Part shown: positions 1 through 10,300 of the stretch, one piece after another | Position numbering within the stretch: the first letter of the stretch is position 1 | How the letters are laid out: every line of letters starts with the position of its first letter | Origin: Adineta steineri | Taxonomy: Eukaryota > Rotifera > Eurotatoria > Adinetida > Adinetidae | Direction of reading: 5' to 3' | Assembly: GCA_905250115.1 (NCBI GenBank) | Contig: CAJNOI010000005.1 | Span: 124,001 to 188,000 of the forward strand | Length of the DNA: 64,000 nt | Notes under the pieces: model-generated | The model's database searches: none | Told to the model about the DNA's origin: nothing | The model's input: the letters and a program-made list of their open reading frames with translations, nothing else | Program-made: the position numbers and the translations under genes

Positions 1-745
1 CATAAAATATAAAAAGCACTTAGTCAAATATTATACATTTTATTTTGTCTTTAGAAAAAACAAGCAATACTTGTCTTATTTAATATCAACTCAAGATAAT
101 ATTCAGTTACAATATAAAACAAATAGGCATACAGAATAATAAATAAATAAAGTATTATCGATAGAATTATCATCTATGTGCCATGAATTAGTCTAGTTGG
201 TAAAGATTTATATATCTGATTTCAACAGGTTAAGAGGTGATATATAATTTAAGTGCAATATTACAACGCAGTTTTTAGTCATGTAGCATTTTAATGAATT
301 GATTGTATTTAAAACTATTTAAAGTAATTATGTGATTGTTCTCTTTAAGTGACAAGAAATTAGTAAACTAGAATACGTCTGTTAACGTGAATAGATAAAT
401 GGTATTTAATTTTTAAGTGTTTATCAAACTAATTCTATCATCATTTTTTTTCGATAATACAATTATTTTGAGCGATTTGATTTCGGTTGTCTATTTGATG
501 AAATAATGTTCATAGTACATCAAGCATAATTTTATAGACAACCAATTGATTTTGTATCTAGACTTTTGTAATTTAGAATTAATATCAAACGATTATTGCA
601 TACTCAAATAGATTTATGTCTATTTCTGATCTCTGTAGAATTGTTCAAGATTTCATAAATGACTAATACGTATTATGAAATCTTTTAACTTTATTTTGCT
701 TAGTTAGAACTTTCATTAGTAATTTTACATAAATTTAATTTTTAA
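1..745. repeat. Left arm of a long-range inverted repeat
   Basis: This stretch is the reverse complement of 47225-47965, read by eye base for base. The outer ~165 bases differ at only a few positions; the inner part differs more, and similarity stops near 745. It begins at the window edge, so it probably continues to the left. It has no open frame longer than chance. A short A-box-like string (TAGTCTAGTTGG, near 189) is present in both copies, which could mean a tRNA-derived SINE, but no good B box follows. It may be a mobile-element end, a SINE-like repeat or a duplicated non-coding block. Confidence 0.85.
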
Positions 746-1169
746 ATACATATACAAATCTCTCTTTTCACATTTTACTATTATATATTTTATTAAAATA
801 ATTCTATAATATACTATGTGAATTACTAACAATTTTCAAAACAAAAATGATTTGTTTTCATTTTAGTTAGTACTTGCTAAAAAATCAACAAGTTTATTTT
901 TTTTCTATACATTCGTTAAAACGAAAAGTTAATAGAAAAACGTTATGAAATCGATTGTTAAAAATTATTCACAAAATTTAGAATTTTTCTGCATTAGTAA
1001 TAATATTTTGTTCCATTATTCATTTGTTTTGTAAGATTAACTACATGAAAAGTTAAACAATCAGCAGGTAAAATAACTAAAATATCAGTTATTAAAAATT
1101 CTACACTCCATGCTATACAAGAAGAAAAATATATATATATATTTAGAGTTAAAATAATTATTTAATAAC
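746..1169. other. AT-rich non-coding stretch
   Basis: Nothing recognisable. It contains a short AT microsatellite near 1129-1142 and no open frame worth calling. Confidence 0.6.
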
Positions 1170-1790
1170 TTACGCCATAGTCGATATGGTATTGGTTTTT
1201 TTTCACCTTCCAGTCCAACAGCCTAACTCTTTTTATTTCCTCTATCTGTTATAATCACACCATGACTAATTGGATCAATTATTAATCGATTCATATTATC
1301 AACATTTTATTCATATAAATCAATACGACGAACAAGTTGACCTATTTAGAAATTCCATTTTTTTAATTCATAGAAAAATATTTTATTAACATTTTTGTCT
1401 TTTTTTAACAAAATATCTTCCTAGTTCACGTTCTTGTCTTTTTCCTAATGTATAACAAGATTGCATATCAACAGCTAAACTTCGTATTTCAACACCAGAT
1501 TCAAATGTTAGTTGTAATGGTAAATCATGATCAAATACTGATATTTTCGATTTATTATAACCTTTTTCTGAACCATAAAATATTAATTTTTCATCTGATG
1601 CTACACTTTGAGAATTAAGATCATGTTCAAGTTGTTTACGTATTAAATTACATAAATATAATTTACATTCAAGTGGTTTTGATGATCTTTGTTTATGTTC
1701 ACCAATGATAATTATACTATCATCATGATAATTATATAAATCTTTCATTTCATCATCTGATCATTGAATTCTCTAAATAAATAATATAAA
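1170..1790 (-). pseudogene. Decayed two-exon fragment of an unrecognised gene
   Basis: An open stretch of about 120 codons (1748 down to 1386) has coding-like composition, with motifs such as PLECKLYLCNLIRKQL and FESGVEIRSLAVDMQSC. Upstream of it is an acceptor-like TTTAG near 1771, but the frame between them carries an in-frame stop. Downstream (about 1350 to 1172) a second coding-like piece reads NMNRLIIDPISHGVIITDRG, follows an AG acceptor and ends at a GTAAGT donor near 1172; it carries two more stops. The pieces look like two neighbouring exons of one host gene that has lost function. I do not recognise the protein family. It is possible that only the second exon is damaged and the first is still used. 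Confidence 0.45.
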
Positions 1791-1805
1791 ACAAAACAAA
1801 AACTA

Positions 1806-2174
1806 GGGTGTGAATGTCCATCACTTATCCGCCAACACCCATACCCACACTCAGTTTGAATTTTTTACTGATAATTCACAATAAAACTACTGATCGCTTT
1901 TACTAGTCATTTTGAATAAAAAACTAACCATTTAATTTGTACCCAAATTAAAGCTGTATTTGCTGTAGTTAATATACGTCATCAGGGCTCCGCATGGGAT
2001 GGCACAGACTTTTCATCCCACAGGTCCGGGTGTAGGTGTGGGTGTGGGTGTGGGTGTGGGTGGGTGAGGTGGGTGAGGTGGGTGTGGGTGTGGGTGGGTG
2101 AGGTGGGTGAGGTGGGTGTGGGTGTTGGCGGATAAGTGATGGACACTAACACCCACACGCACATTCACACCCAG
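1806..2174. repeat. Foldback with telomere-like GGTGTG array
   Basis: Arms 1818-1841 and 2119-2142 are perfect 24-base reverse complements, and similarity continues outward (ACATTCACACCC type sequence) to about 1806 and 2174. Between 2032 and 2124 the plus strand is a run of TGTGGG units mixed with GGGTGAGGTG units; from 2149 to 2206 the opposite-strand form CACCCA appears. TGTGGG is the telomeric unit reported for bdelloid rotifers (from memory). The two open frames across the array are low-complexity Pro/Thr/His strings and not genes. Confidence 0.75.
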
Positions 2175-2507
2175 AATCACAATCACACCCACCCACACTC
2201 ACACCCAGCGACAAATGATACTGAATAAATATTATAACGAAAGACAATGAAATACTTTATAATATTGATCTAAAAACATTCAGATTGCTATTTCTGTTTT
2301 TCTAATTTTATGAGTCCTTTATTTATTCGTTTGATAATGTTTCGAGTAAGAATTACTGATCAATACAGAAAAGCGACGAATATATTACTTATGTCTACCG
2401 TTTGTCAAATGTGACCTCTATGCAAAATGATATTTTTCTTAAAAACAAGCAATCATATATCCCATAGATGGCAAGATTCATCCCATCCCATCCCATGTAG
2501 AGCCCTG
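1983..2507. mobile_element. Possible non-autonomous DNA element with CAGGGCTC ends
   Basis: The left end CAGGGCTCCGCATGGGATGG and the right end, read on the other strand as CAGGGCTCTACATGGGATGG, form an imperfect terminal inverted repeat of about 20 bases. CAGGG-type ends are usual for hAT-family MITEs. No 8-bp target duplication is visible, so the boundaries are uncertain. It overlaps the GGTGTG foldback and holds no transposase. Confidence 0.4.
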
Positions 2508-3311
2508 TTTGATACTATAACTATATATACGCAAGTTTACTTTAATCCATTAACTCATTAGACCATTCTTTAGCTCGATTTATTTCAAATGGTTGATTAT
2601 TGCAATGTATTTCACTAAATTCTCGCCTCATGAGTTTTTCTTTCAACTAAACTCAATTTCATTCATAGATCTTCCTAGAATCCGTTACCTTGATTCTATC
2701 CATATCTAACTAAATTTTTAAACTGGATTCTATTCATTGTTTTCAAATTAACTCATTTAGTCGTAATCGAATGAGTTAGACATTTATCAAAAAGTCATCT
2801 CAATAAATATTATAAAACATATTCAAACCATCGATTTTTTTGAGTTTCTATTTCGAAAATGTGTAGTTGCTAAATTTAATAGACATTTCTAATTTCAATC
2901 GCATTGAAATGAAATTATAAGTATAGAAAATCCTTTTTCTATCCAGTTCAGTTCAATTCAGTTAATAGATCTATGAGTTGAATTAAATTGCTTAGCTTTA
3001 TCTTTAGGAAGGAGTTTGCATAATAATACTATGTCGTATGGTATATGTTCTATCTTTGAATGATTATCATAGATCATTCATCTACCGTCAGACTAGACAT
3101 GAGTACAGAATATATCTTATCTATATCAAAGAATATGTTTATCTATTATGAATTGCATCTACTTTATATAAATTTATCATAATATAAGTAATATTTGCAT
3201 AGCTAAATCCATGAAATTGAAAAATTATTCTTAAACTAAGCAGGATAGATGTATTCATTCCTTTTTCTATGTTGAAATCAAGTCATTAAATAAATATATT
3301 TTTTTAATTGA
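2508..3311. other. AT-rich non-coding stretch
   Basis: No gene or repeat recognised. Confidence 0.6.
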
Positions 3312-3479
3312 GGTATTTCAAGAACTTATCTACAACAGAGATATCAAATGAATAATATGTTGCAAAGAATGATTGGTGCAGAAATTTATATTAGAAGAGT
3401 TCAAAGCGACTTAACTAATGTTTTTTCAAAGGTTTTTCATGCACAAATAGAAATGACAAGATTGAAAATAAATAATTAA
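3312..3479 (+). other. Possible orphan exon, unrecognised
   Basis: After an AG preceded by a T-rich run (ending 3311), one frame stays open for about 55 codons to a TAA at 3477-3479. It gives a charged, helix-like peptide containing MLQRMIGAEIYIRRVQSD. In 73% AT DNA this is longer and less biased than most chance frames. No partner exon was found on either side, so it may be a relic or chance. Confidence 0.2.
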
Positions 3480-4249
3480 ATTACTTCTCGACTTGTTTCA
3501 TTTTCTTTCATAAAACATTTTGATTTTATTAATGAGATAAAAATCTACAATATTGCGCTACCAAAAAAAAATATAGCAGATGAAAAGATAAAACGTCGTT
3601 TCTCTCTACATTTTCTATACTATATAAACTATATGAAAAGGAACAATGTGAGGATACATTTATGAATTGAAGTAAATGGGTATTTATTTATGTTAAAACA
3701 TAACCTACGTTGTTATTTAGAGGAAGAACAACGTATCGATTCGTTGCTTATTTTCTTTACTTTTCTGAGAATTTAGCAGTTGTCTCACTGTTAGTTTTAA
3801 TGATGTTAAGAATAATGTTTCGCCTACATCAAGACGAAAATACTTTATCATCAAATTCGATCAGGTATAGTCGCATTTTAATAGTGATAGGGTTCATATT
3901 TATGAAAAGAATGTTTATTCTTATTTGTAGAAAATAATCTTAAAAGTGTCTGTAAGAAAAAGTTTTACAACCGATAGATTTATTAATAATCAAAGAAAAC
4001 TAAAGTTCTAGATGTAGTACATTCTCAGTTTTATTTTCATCTTATTTAATTAAACTTCAATACTATTTTATTACTATATTATGTATAATCGAATTAGACT
4101 GTACAATATTTCAATAATGTTGTTGATATCAGATAATATTGAAAAACTTACTAAACCTAATATGTTAATCTGTTTTCTTTTGAATTAGATTATTCTTAAC
4201 ATATTTATTGTTTATATCATTCATTATCCATTTGCATAAATATTATACA
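3480..4249. other. Non-coding region upstream of GPCR
   Basis: Holds a 75-codon open frame at 3710-3937 with no family features, treated as chance. It is presumably the promoter region of the receptor starting at 4250. Confidence 0.5.
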
Positions 4250-5209
4250 ATGATCAATATTGGACTGATCTTATCCATCGTTAAAATTATGTTATGCGGA
4301 ATTGGTACTTTCATTGCATTGTTATATTCTATTCCAATTATATTTTTACGTCGGTTTCATAATTCTCTCAATCTACTTATATTGAATATTTGTTTTGGTT
4401 TATTCTGTATTATGGGTTTTTTTGTGGGGTATTTTACCGTGAGAGACTTTTATTTTTCCCTTTTTAACAGCGAGTCATCCTGCAAATTTACCTTCAGCAT
4501 ACATTTTTTTGTGGTTTCTGAATTATCACTTTCATTGATCATATTCAGTCTTGGTCGATATTGCACAATAATATATCATACAAAAAGATTTTTTGATACG
4601 AAAACCTTTTTGGCATTATGTTTGGTATCACAACGTATAATTGAATGTTTACTATTAGTGCCATTTGCTTTATCCATTAGACCGGTAAGAGTTTTTTCAA
4701 TTATATAATCAGGAAATGTCTTCATATTAAGTATTAAGAATTTTTTAACATTGAAAGATTTTGATTATTTTTAGTATTGTAATTTCCCGCAATGGTCGTT
4801 CATATATTTCTTAGTTTCACTTATATTATTACCAGGATTGATTACACTTTTGCTAAATCTTGCGATATTCAAACATGCCCACTCGTCATCTCGTCGAACT
4901 CAGCCAATCAATAATGCTACTGAAACACCTGTGCCTAGCATTCAAGTTCGAAACCTAACTCAGCGTGATAGAAGTTTATTACGACGAACAATCATTACGT
5001 GGAGTATGTATCTTATTGGATGGGTTCCAATTTATGCTCTTACAACTTTTGATTTTCAATACAATGTGTCACCATTGGTTTATTCACTCTTGGAGATGTG
5101 GTGTACCGTCAGTATATTCGCCTCGTTGATCAATTTATTCTTATATAACAATGAAGTTAGAATATACATCAAAAATAAACTGATTGGTATTTTTAATTTT
5201 ATAAAATAA
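4250..5209 (+). CDS. Rhodopsin-like GPCR, orphan (bdelloid-type), two exons
   Basis: Exons 4250-4684 and 4775-5209 join in phase 0 through a 90-bp GT-AG intron to give 289 residues. The first exon carries four hydrophobic segments, with a Cys just before segment 3 (ESSCKFTFSIHF) and the weak DRY-like site SLGRYCTII at the end of segment 3. The second exon opens with YCNFPQWSF, the extracellular loop 2 Cys that would pair with the segment 3 Cys, followed by segments 5-7 with a basic third loop (SLLRRTIITWSMYLIGWVP). It acts at the plasma membrane; the ligand is unknown. An upstream in-frame ATG at 4208 exists, but 4250 starts directly before the first membrane segment. The short N-terminus and missing NPxxY are common in the large divergent receptor families of rotifers. 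Confidence 0.75.
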
Positions 5210-6597
5210 AGACTAATTCAAATACTACAGACATGTTTTATTTTGTCGTTGTTTGTAATTATTATAGACAAGAAATCTAGTCTTTATCATTTTATCTAAT
5301 AAATATCTAATTATATCATTAAAAAAAGTAAATGAAGTATTTTTCTGTTACATCATTAAATACTAAAGATTTCTCAAACAATTAATCCATCAACTTATTA
5401 TTAGATAATATCTAACATTTATCAGAAAATATGTATTTGCCATTAGATTATATTTACACACACAGAGAACTAGAAGAGATTTTTTTGTTTTATCAAGTAA
5501 TAGAGAAAATCAAGCTCTACTTTTCTATGTTGTTTATTAAATTGCAGACTAATATTATAATAATGAACTGTCAATGTAAACTATTTCTGTATGACAAGTT
5601 TATATTCTGTAAGACAGATAAAATAACTAATTTATGTATTTAAACTTTTGAATAAGTGAAAGTGTGTGGGTGTGGGTGTGGGTGTGCGTGTCGGTGGCTA
5701 AGAGTTGGCTGTAATAAAGGAGAGACATACACATCTACACCCATATCCAACTACTAAATAATTCATATGAAATGAAATCAATGAATAAATTGTGTTTAAA
5801 ATCTCCAAGATGTTGCCTTGCATATAAAATCGATGGTGAATTTTGCATGATCGAAGATTAGCATCTTGTAAAATCAAAGAACTAATATGATCTTTCTTTT
5901 TGTTGTTATTTTGATCGCAATTACCAAATCTATTACTGTTAGATGTGAATGGAATTTGTGCGACTTACTATACTCAATATTCAAAACCTTTTTCGTCGGA
6001 TCGGAATCGTCTTTTCGATTTGTGTATTACTGAATAAGTGCAATTGCGAGGGAGTGGGTATGGGTGTGGTTGAAGTATAGATATGTACATCCACACCCAC
6101 CCATGTTAATACCTATTATAGTTATGTGTACTTGTTTTTAAGATATTGTTTGCGTTTTAATATTAGAAGTTATTTAGATGTATTCTCTTTCTATTACCTT
6201 TTATCGAGACAACCTATGTTTTTTGTAAAAAGAAAGAAGAAATGATGACGAATGAGTTCAGAAATCATCTGATTAAGTACAGAATGAGTTCGAACATTTA
6301 CTCTAACAGTCTTTACAATAAATGATATAAGATTGTGTAATTCATTTAATTTAATTTCAATTAATTTTCTTTAAAAAATCGATTATCTATCGTATAATAA
6401 TTTTGTTCATTTTCTTATTCACTTTGTAACATTAATATATATATATATATAGATGCTTAAAAATCATTTGTTGAATAAAACAACCTGTTTGATAACGATT
6501 TTATTAACATGATTGTTTATATATGATTGAAAAAAACATCAAAGATGACAAAAGAAAAATACAAGGAATATTCGCTTGCTTTTTATATATGCATACA
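5210..6597. other. Intergenic, with two short GGTGTG foldbacks
   Basis: At 5662-5745 and again at 6050-6105 a short (G)TGTGGG run is followed within about 60 bases by a CACACCCA-type run on the same strand, the same arrangement as at 1806-2174 but much smaller. An AT microsatellite lies at 6436-6451. No gene seen. Confidence 0.5.
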
Positions 6598-7357
6598 TTA
6601 GATGTGTGCGAGCTCATCATTGACGTCTGAGTCCGATCCTGAAATTGCTTCTCGTCGATCATTGCGTGCACCTTTACCACTATCTTTCTTCGTTCCGATT
6701 AAATTTCGTGCATTTAAATTTCCAGTCTTTTTTGGCATTCGATTTGGATTATAAAAACTATCTTCATCATCTTCTGATTCTTCTTCTGATGAACTTTCAT
6801 TACCACCACCTTTTTTATCTCCAATATTATTTGGTAATCCTTTTTCATCATCACTTGATTCTTCGTCATTATATCTTTCATCGAAAACGACGTCTTCTAA
6901 TCCTTCATTTGTACTATTTGATGTTTCAGTAATATTAATATTATCTGGAATTTCACGCATACGTTTCAATTCACGTGCTTCATCAGCTATATTAAAACAA
7001 AAAAAAATAATTAAATTAATATTTTTCAAATCTATTTAAAATATAATGATTTCTTTTACCATGATATTTCATGATAACATCAGCTTTATCATCTTGATAA
7101 TCTCGTAATCCAACAAGAATAACATCTCCTTGATTAATCCATTGTTTTTTTCGTAATTTACCACGAATATGACATAATCGTTTCTTTCCACCTGCAGTAT
7201 CGAAACAGAAAGCTTCCAGATGACCATTACCCAAGATACGTGTTACTTGAGCATAAGATTGTCCTTCTTCTCGAAGAATTAATTCACGTTTAACATCATC
7301 GTTTTCATTTTTACCACGACGACGATTCTTACCACCTTTTCCTTTGTTTTTAGGCAT
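6598..7357 (-). CDS. EIF1AX: Translation initiation factor eIF1A
   Basis: Exons 7357-7060 and 6986-6598 join across a 73-bp intron to give 228 residues. The start [16 protein letters not shown] and the OB-fold core ([47 protein letters not shown]) are near-identical to other animals. The intron falls inside the conserved KYHADEAREL segment. The factor binds the ribosomal A site and promotes scanning and start-site choice. The acidic C-terminal tail (runs of Asp, Glu and Ser, then a Lys/Arg-rich patch) is much longer than usual: about 90 residues beyond the typical ~144-residue protein. A decayed second copy lies at about 14.13-14.61 kb in the same orientation. Confidence 0.95.
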
Positions 7358-10300
7358 TGTATATTTTGATTATTAAATTTTATAATAATATGTCAAATAT
7401 AAAATGAATCAACTATTTATTATATAGTAATGAGAAAAAACTTAAAATCTAGAAGAGAAAGAAATAAAGTGACGTAAGGTAAAAATTTCGTAATGATACA
7501 CGTGAATATTAAATGAATAACAAAATTACGAAACAAACATAAAAACAACAAAATAAATAATCTACCAATCAGATTTAAATGATTATTTAATGTGGTATTT
7601 GACAGTGATAAATATTTGAAGACAGATGTCGTAGTCATATGTATACAACGTGATAAAACGTTGCGGAATTGTATTTTTTTAATATTGTAACATCTGTAAA
7701 TCCTCAATAAGAAAAGTAAACTATATCAAATTTGAATCATCAATGTATACCATTGAGCTCTATTATTAGTAAAAATTTTATCAAGTTCTCTTCTGTAATA
7801 TCCGAGTTATTCAGGAAATATCCTCCATTACGGAATATTAGAAAACGAGCACGCTTTTGAGAGAGGACTCACAGTTTTGAATAAACTTTCAGAATATCAG
7901 ATAATCTCTCGTCAGACATGGATATGTTGAATAAAAAAATAAAATATAGTATCCGTTACGGAATTCTGTTATTTTTTTCCTTTCAAATGAAAAGAATTTA
8001 ACAATGTGGATATGGTGTTTTCACGAATCGAACTTGACTTTTGTTTTTATTATGAGACGATTATAATATCACATTTTAGAGCACCTAAAAATCCTCTATA
8101 GAATATTAATATGAATATATTTTTTGAATTTTCTCTACTATTTGATTCAAGTATTTCGATTGAATTATTTTGTTCAAGATCGTTATTATTATCTTCTTTT
8201 TTGATACATAAGTTCTATGGCGATATACTCGTTTCATATGATTGAAAATATTGTAAAAGACAGCTGTCAGAAATAGTAATTAAGAAGATGTTGCTATTCT
8301 TCTATTGATTGTGACAGATATGATACACTCAAAATAATTCTATTAAGAAATACATTGTTAAAAAATGTGAAACATATGTAAATAACTACTAATAAATATA
8401 GATCTTTTCCAGGAGTAAAAACGTGCAATGAATTAAATATAAGAAGCTTCTATAAATATTAAAGATTAATATGACATTTTTATCTGATATATACGATTCA
8501 ATGTATAATATGTAATATGTTACTTAAAATATTTATAAATGAAAAAAAAGTACTTTTATCAAAGATCTTTTCTTTTAGATTTATTTAAAATAGATATTGA
8601 TTTGATTAAAAAATACTTATCAATTTAGAAAAATGACAACATATTATTTTCTTCAAATCAATAATCCATCGCAATAATGTGAGTGTCAAGATATGAGAAA
8701 ATGTCAATAATTTTTACATAGATATTCATAGTAAGATCACAGAGTCCGTTAGACAACAACAGAATAGTTTTTATCTAATAAAAAGGAACATTACTTCATT
8801 GATTAAACAGGAAATTATTTTTTCGTCTTTATATTCAAAACATTCGCTACAAACAAAAGTATGATACATTCAATAGTATGAATACAACAGTTGTGCCAAC
8901 AGCCGTATTTATATGAGTAAGTAACTAGCACGTTTCCAAAGAAATAAACTCCATTATCAATGTATATTATAACAACTGTGAATGTGTCAAGTGAAAGATA
9001 ATAAATGTTCCTCAACTGTCAAGAAATATATATGCGCAAACATTTAATGATTGTCAAAGATAGTAATGAATAAATAATTTTAATCGACGTCGTTATTATT
9101 ATTTTTTATAACACTATATCATTTAGAAAGATAATATAGAAAAATTTTCAATTATCACAATATATTAATTGAATATTTTTTTTATGCTTAGGAGAGAATA
9201 TGAAAGTTTGATTTATTATACGTTTTTAATTGTCATTGAAATACATTCATAAACAATATTTGACATTTCTTTTAGATTGTCATATAGAACTTTTATATAA
9301 AGTTTGTCATGCGAAGTGTGCCGATGCTCAAATAACACAAGCTGATTTCTTTATGCAAAACAATACAAAAAGAAAAGGTAAATCCAATGTACTTAACATA
9401 AATGCACAACCTTTTAATCATCATCATCATGTTCGCTTAACTGAGTTTATAGTAAAATAACATTTATTATGATGTAAATATGAATAGTTGCATATAATAC
9501 ATAAAAACATATTTGTCCTTATCTATTCACCTATGTTTTTGATTTCCCCAATGAATTAAATATTGTTTCTTCAATGATGTGATGAGCTATTGTATATATA
9601 ATCCAAGAATCCTTCTCAAATAAGAACTATCAATCAATGTCGTAATTAATTATGAACTACATAAGAAAATATAATAAGAAATAACTATTAAATAAGTATT
9701 AATTAAAAAAGATTATGTAGAAATATAACTAATATACAATTCTTATCACTGCAGATATTGATGGATAAAATAACATTTAATTATTATAGTTTGATTATAA
9801 ATTATTTCTTTGACATTTTTTCAACAAGCTATTAGATATGAAGTAATTTATGCCATATTTTTTTCTTCTTTGATCTGAGAAGTAATCGATCATGTCTCTT
9901 TCCTGTTTATGAATAGTTGACTATCAGAACAATAAATATACTCCTTTTATATTATGCATGTATCCTGATTAAAATAAATCGTATTTCTCCCAGGGATAAA
10001 CAACACTGTTTGTCGTATTAAAAGAAAGTACGTTTGACATATTTTTTTTTCAATGCCAATACCCCTGTAGTAGTCTCGTGAAAACCATATTAACAACTAG
10101 AATTCTTTTTTTTGTTATGTGATAATTGCCTTTTCAGATTCATACCCTTTTAATAATTTAATAAAGTATAGAAATAATTATCACCATAGAATCAAAAGAA
10201 TTTTCTTAGTTTCCTTTGCATCAACTAAAAGTGACAAGGTCCTCTGTTGAGTTTCATATAAAATAATTAATTTCGTCAACTGAAACAAACTTATGTTTGA

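Noticed and set aside
1982-2198. Two minus-strand frames of about 60 codons
   Set aside because: Low-complexity Pro/Thr/His strings read from the GGTGTG array; no gene.
3710-3937. 75-codon frame with hydrophobic segments upstream of the first GPCR
   Set aside because: No splice donor leads in frame to the receptor and no family motif; chance frame in AT-rich DNA.
9230-9460. 76-codon frame
   Set aside because: Coding-like in places but no domain, partner exon or regulatory context.
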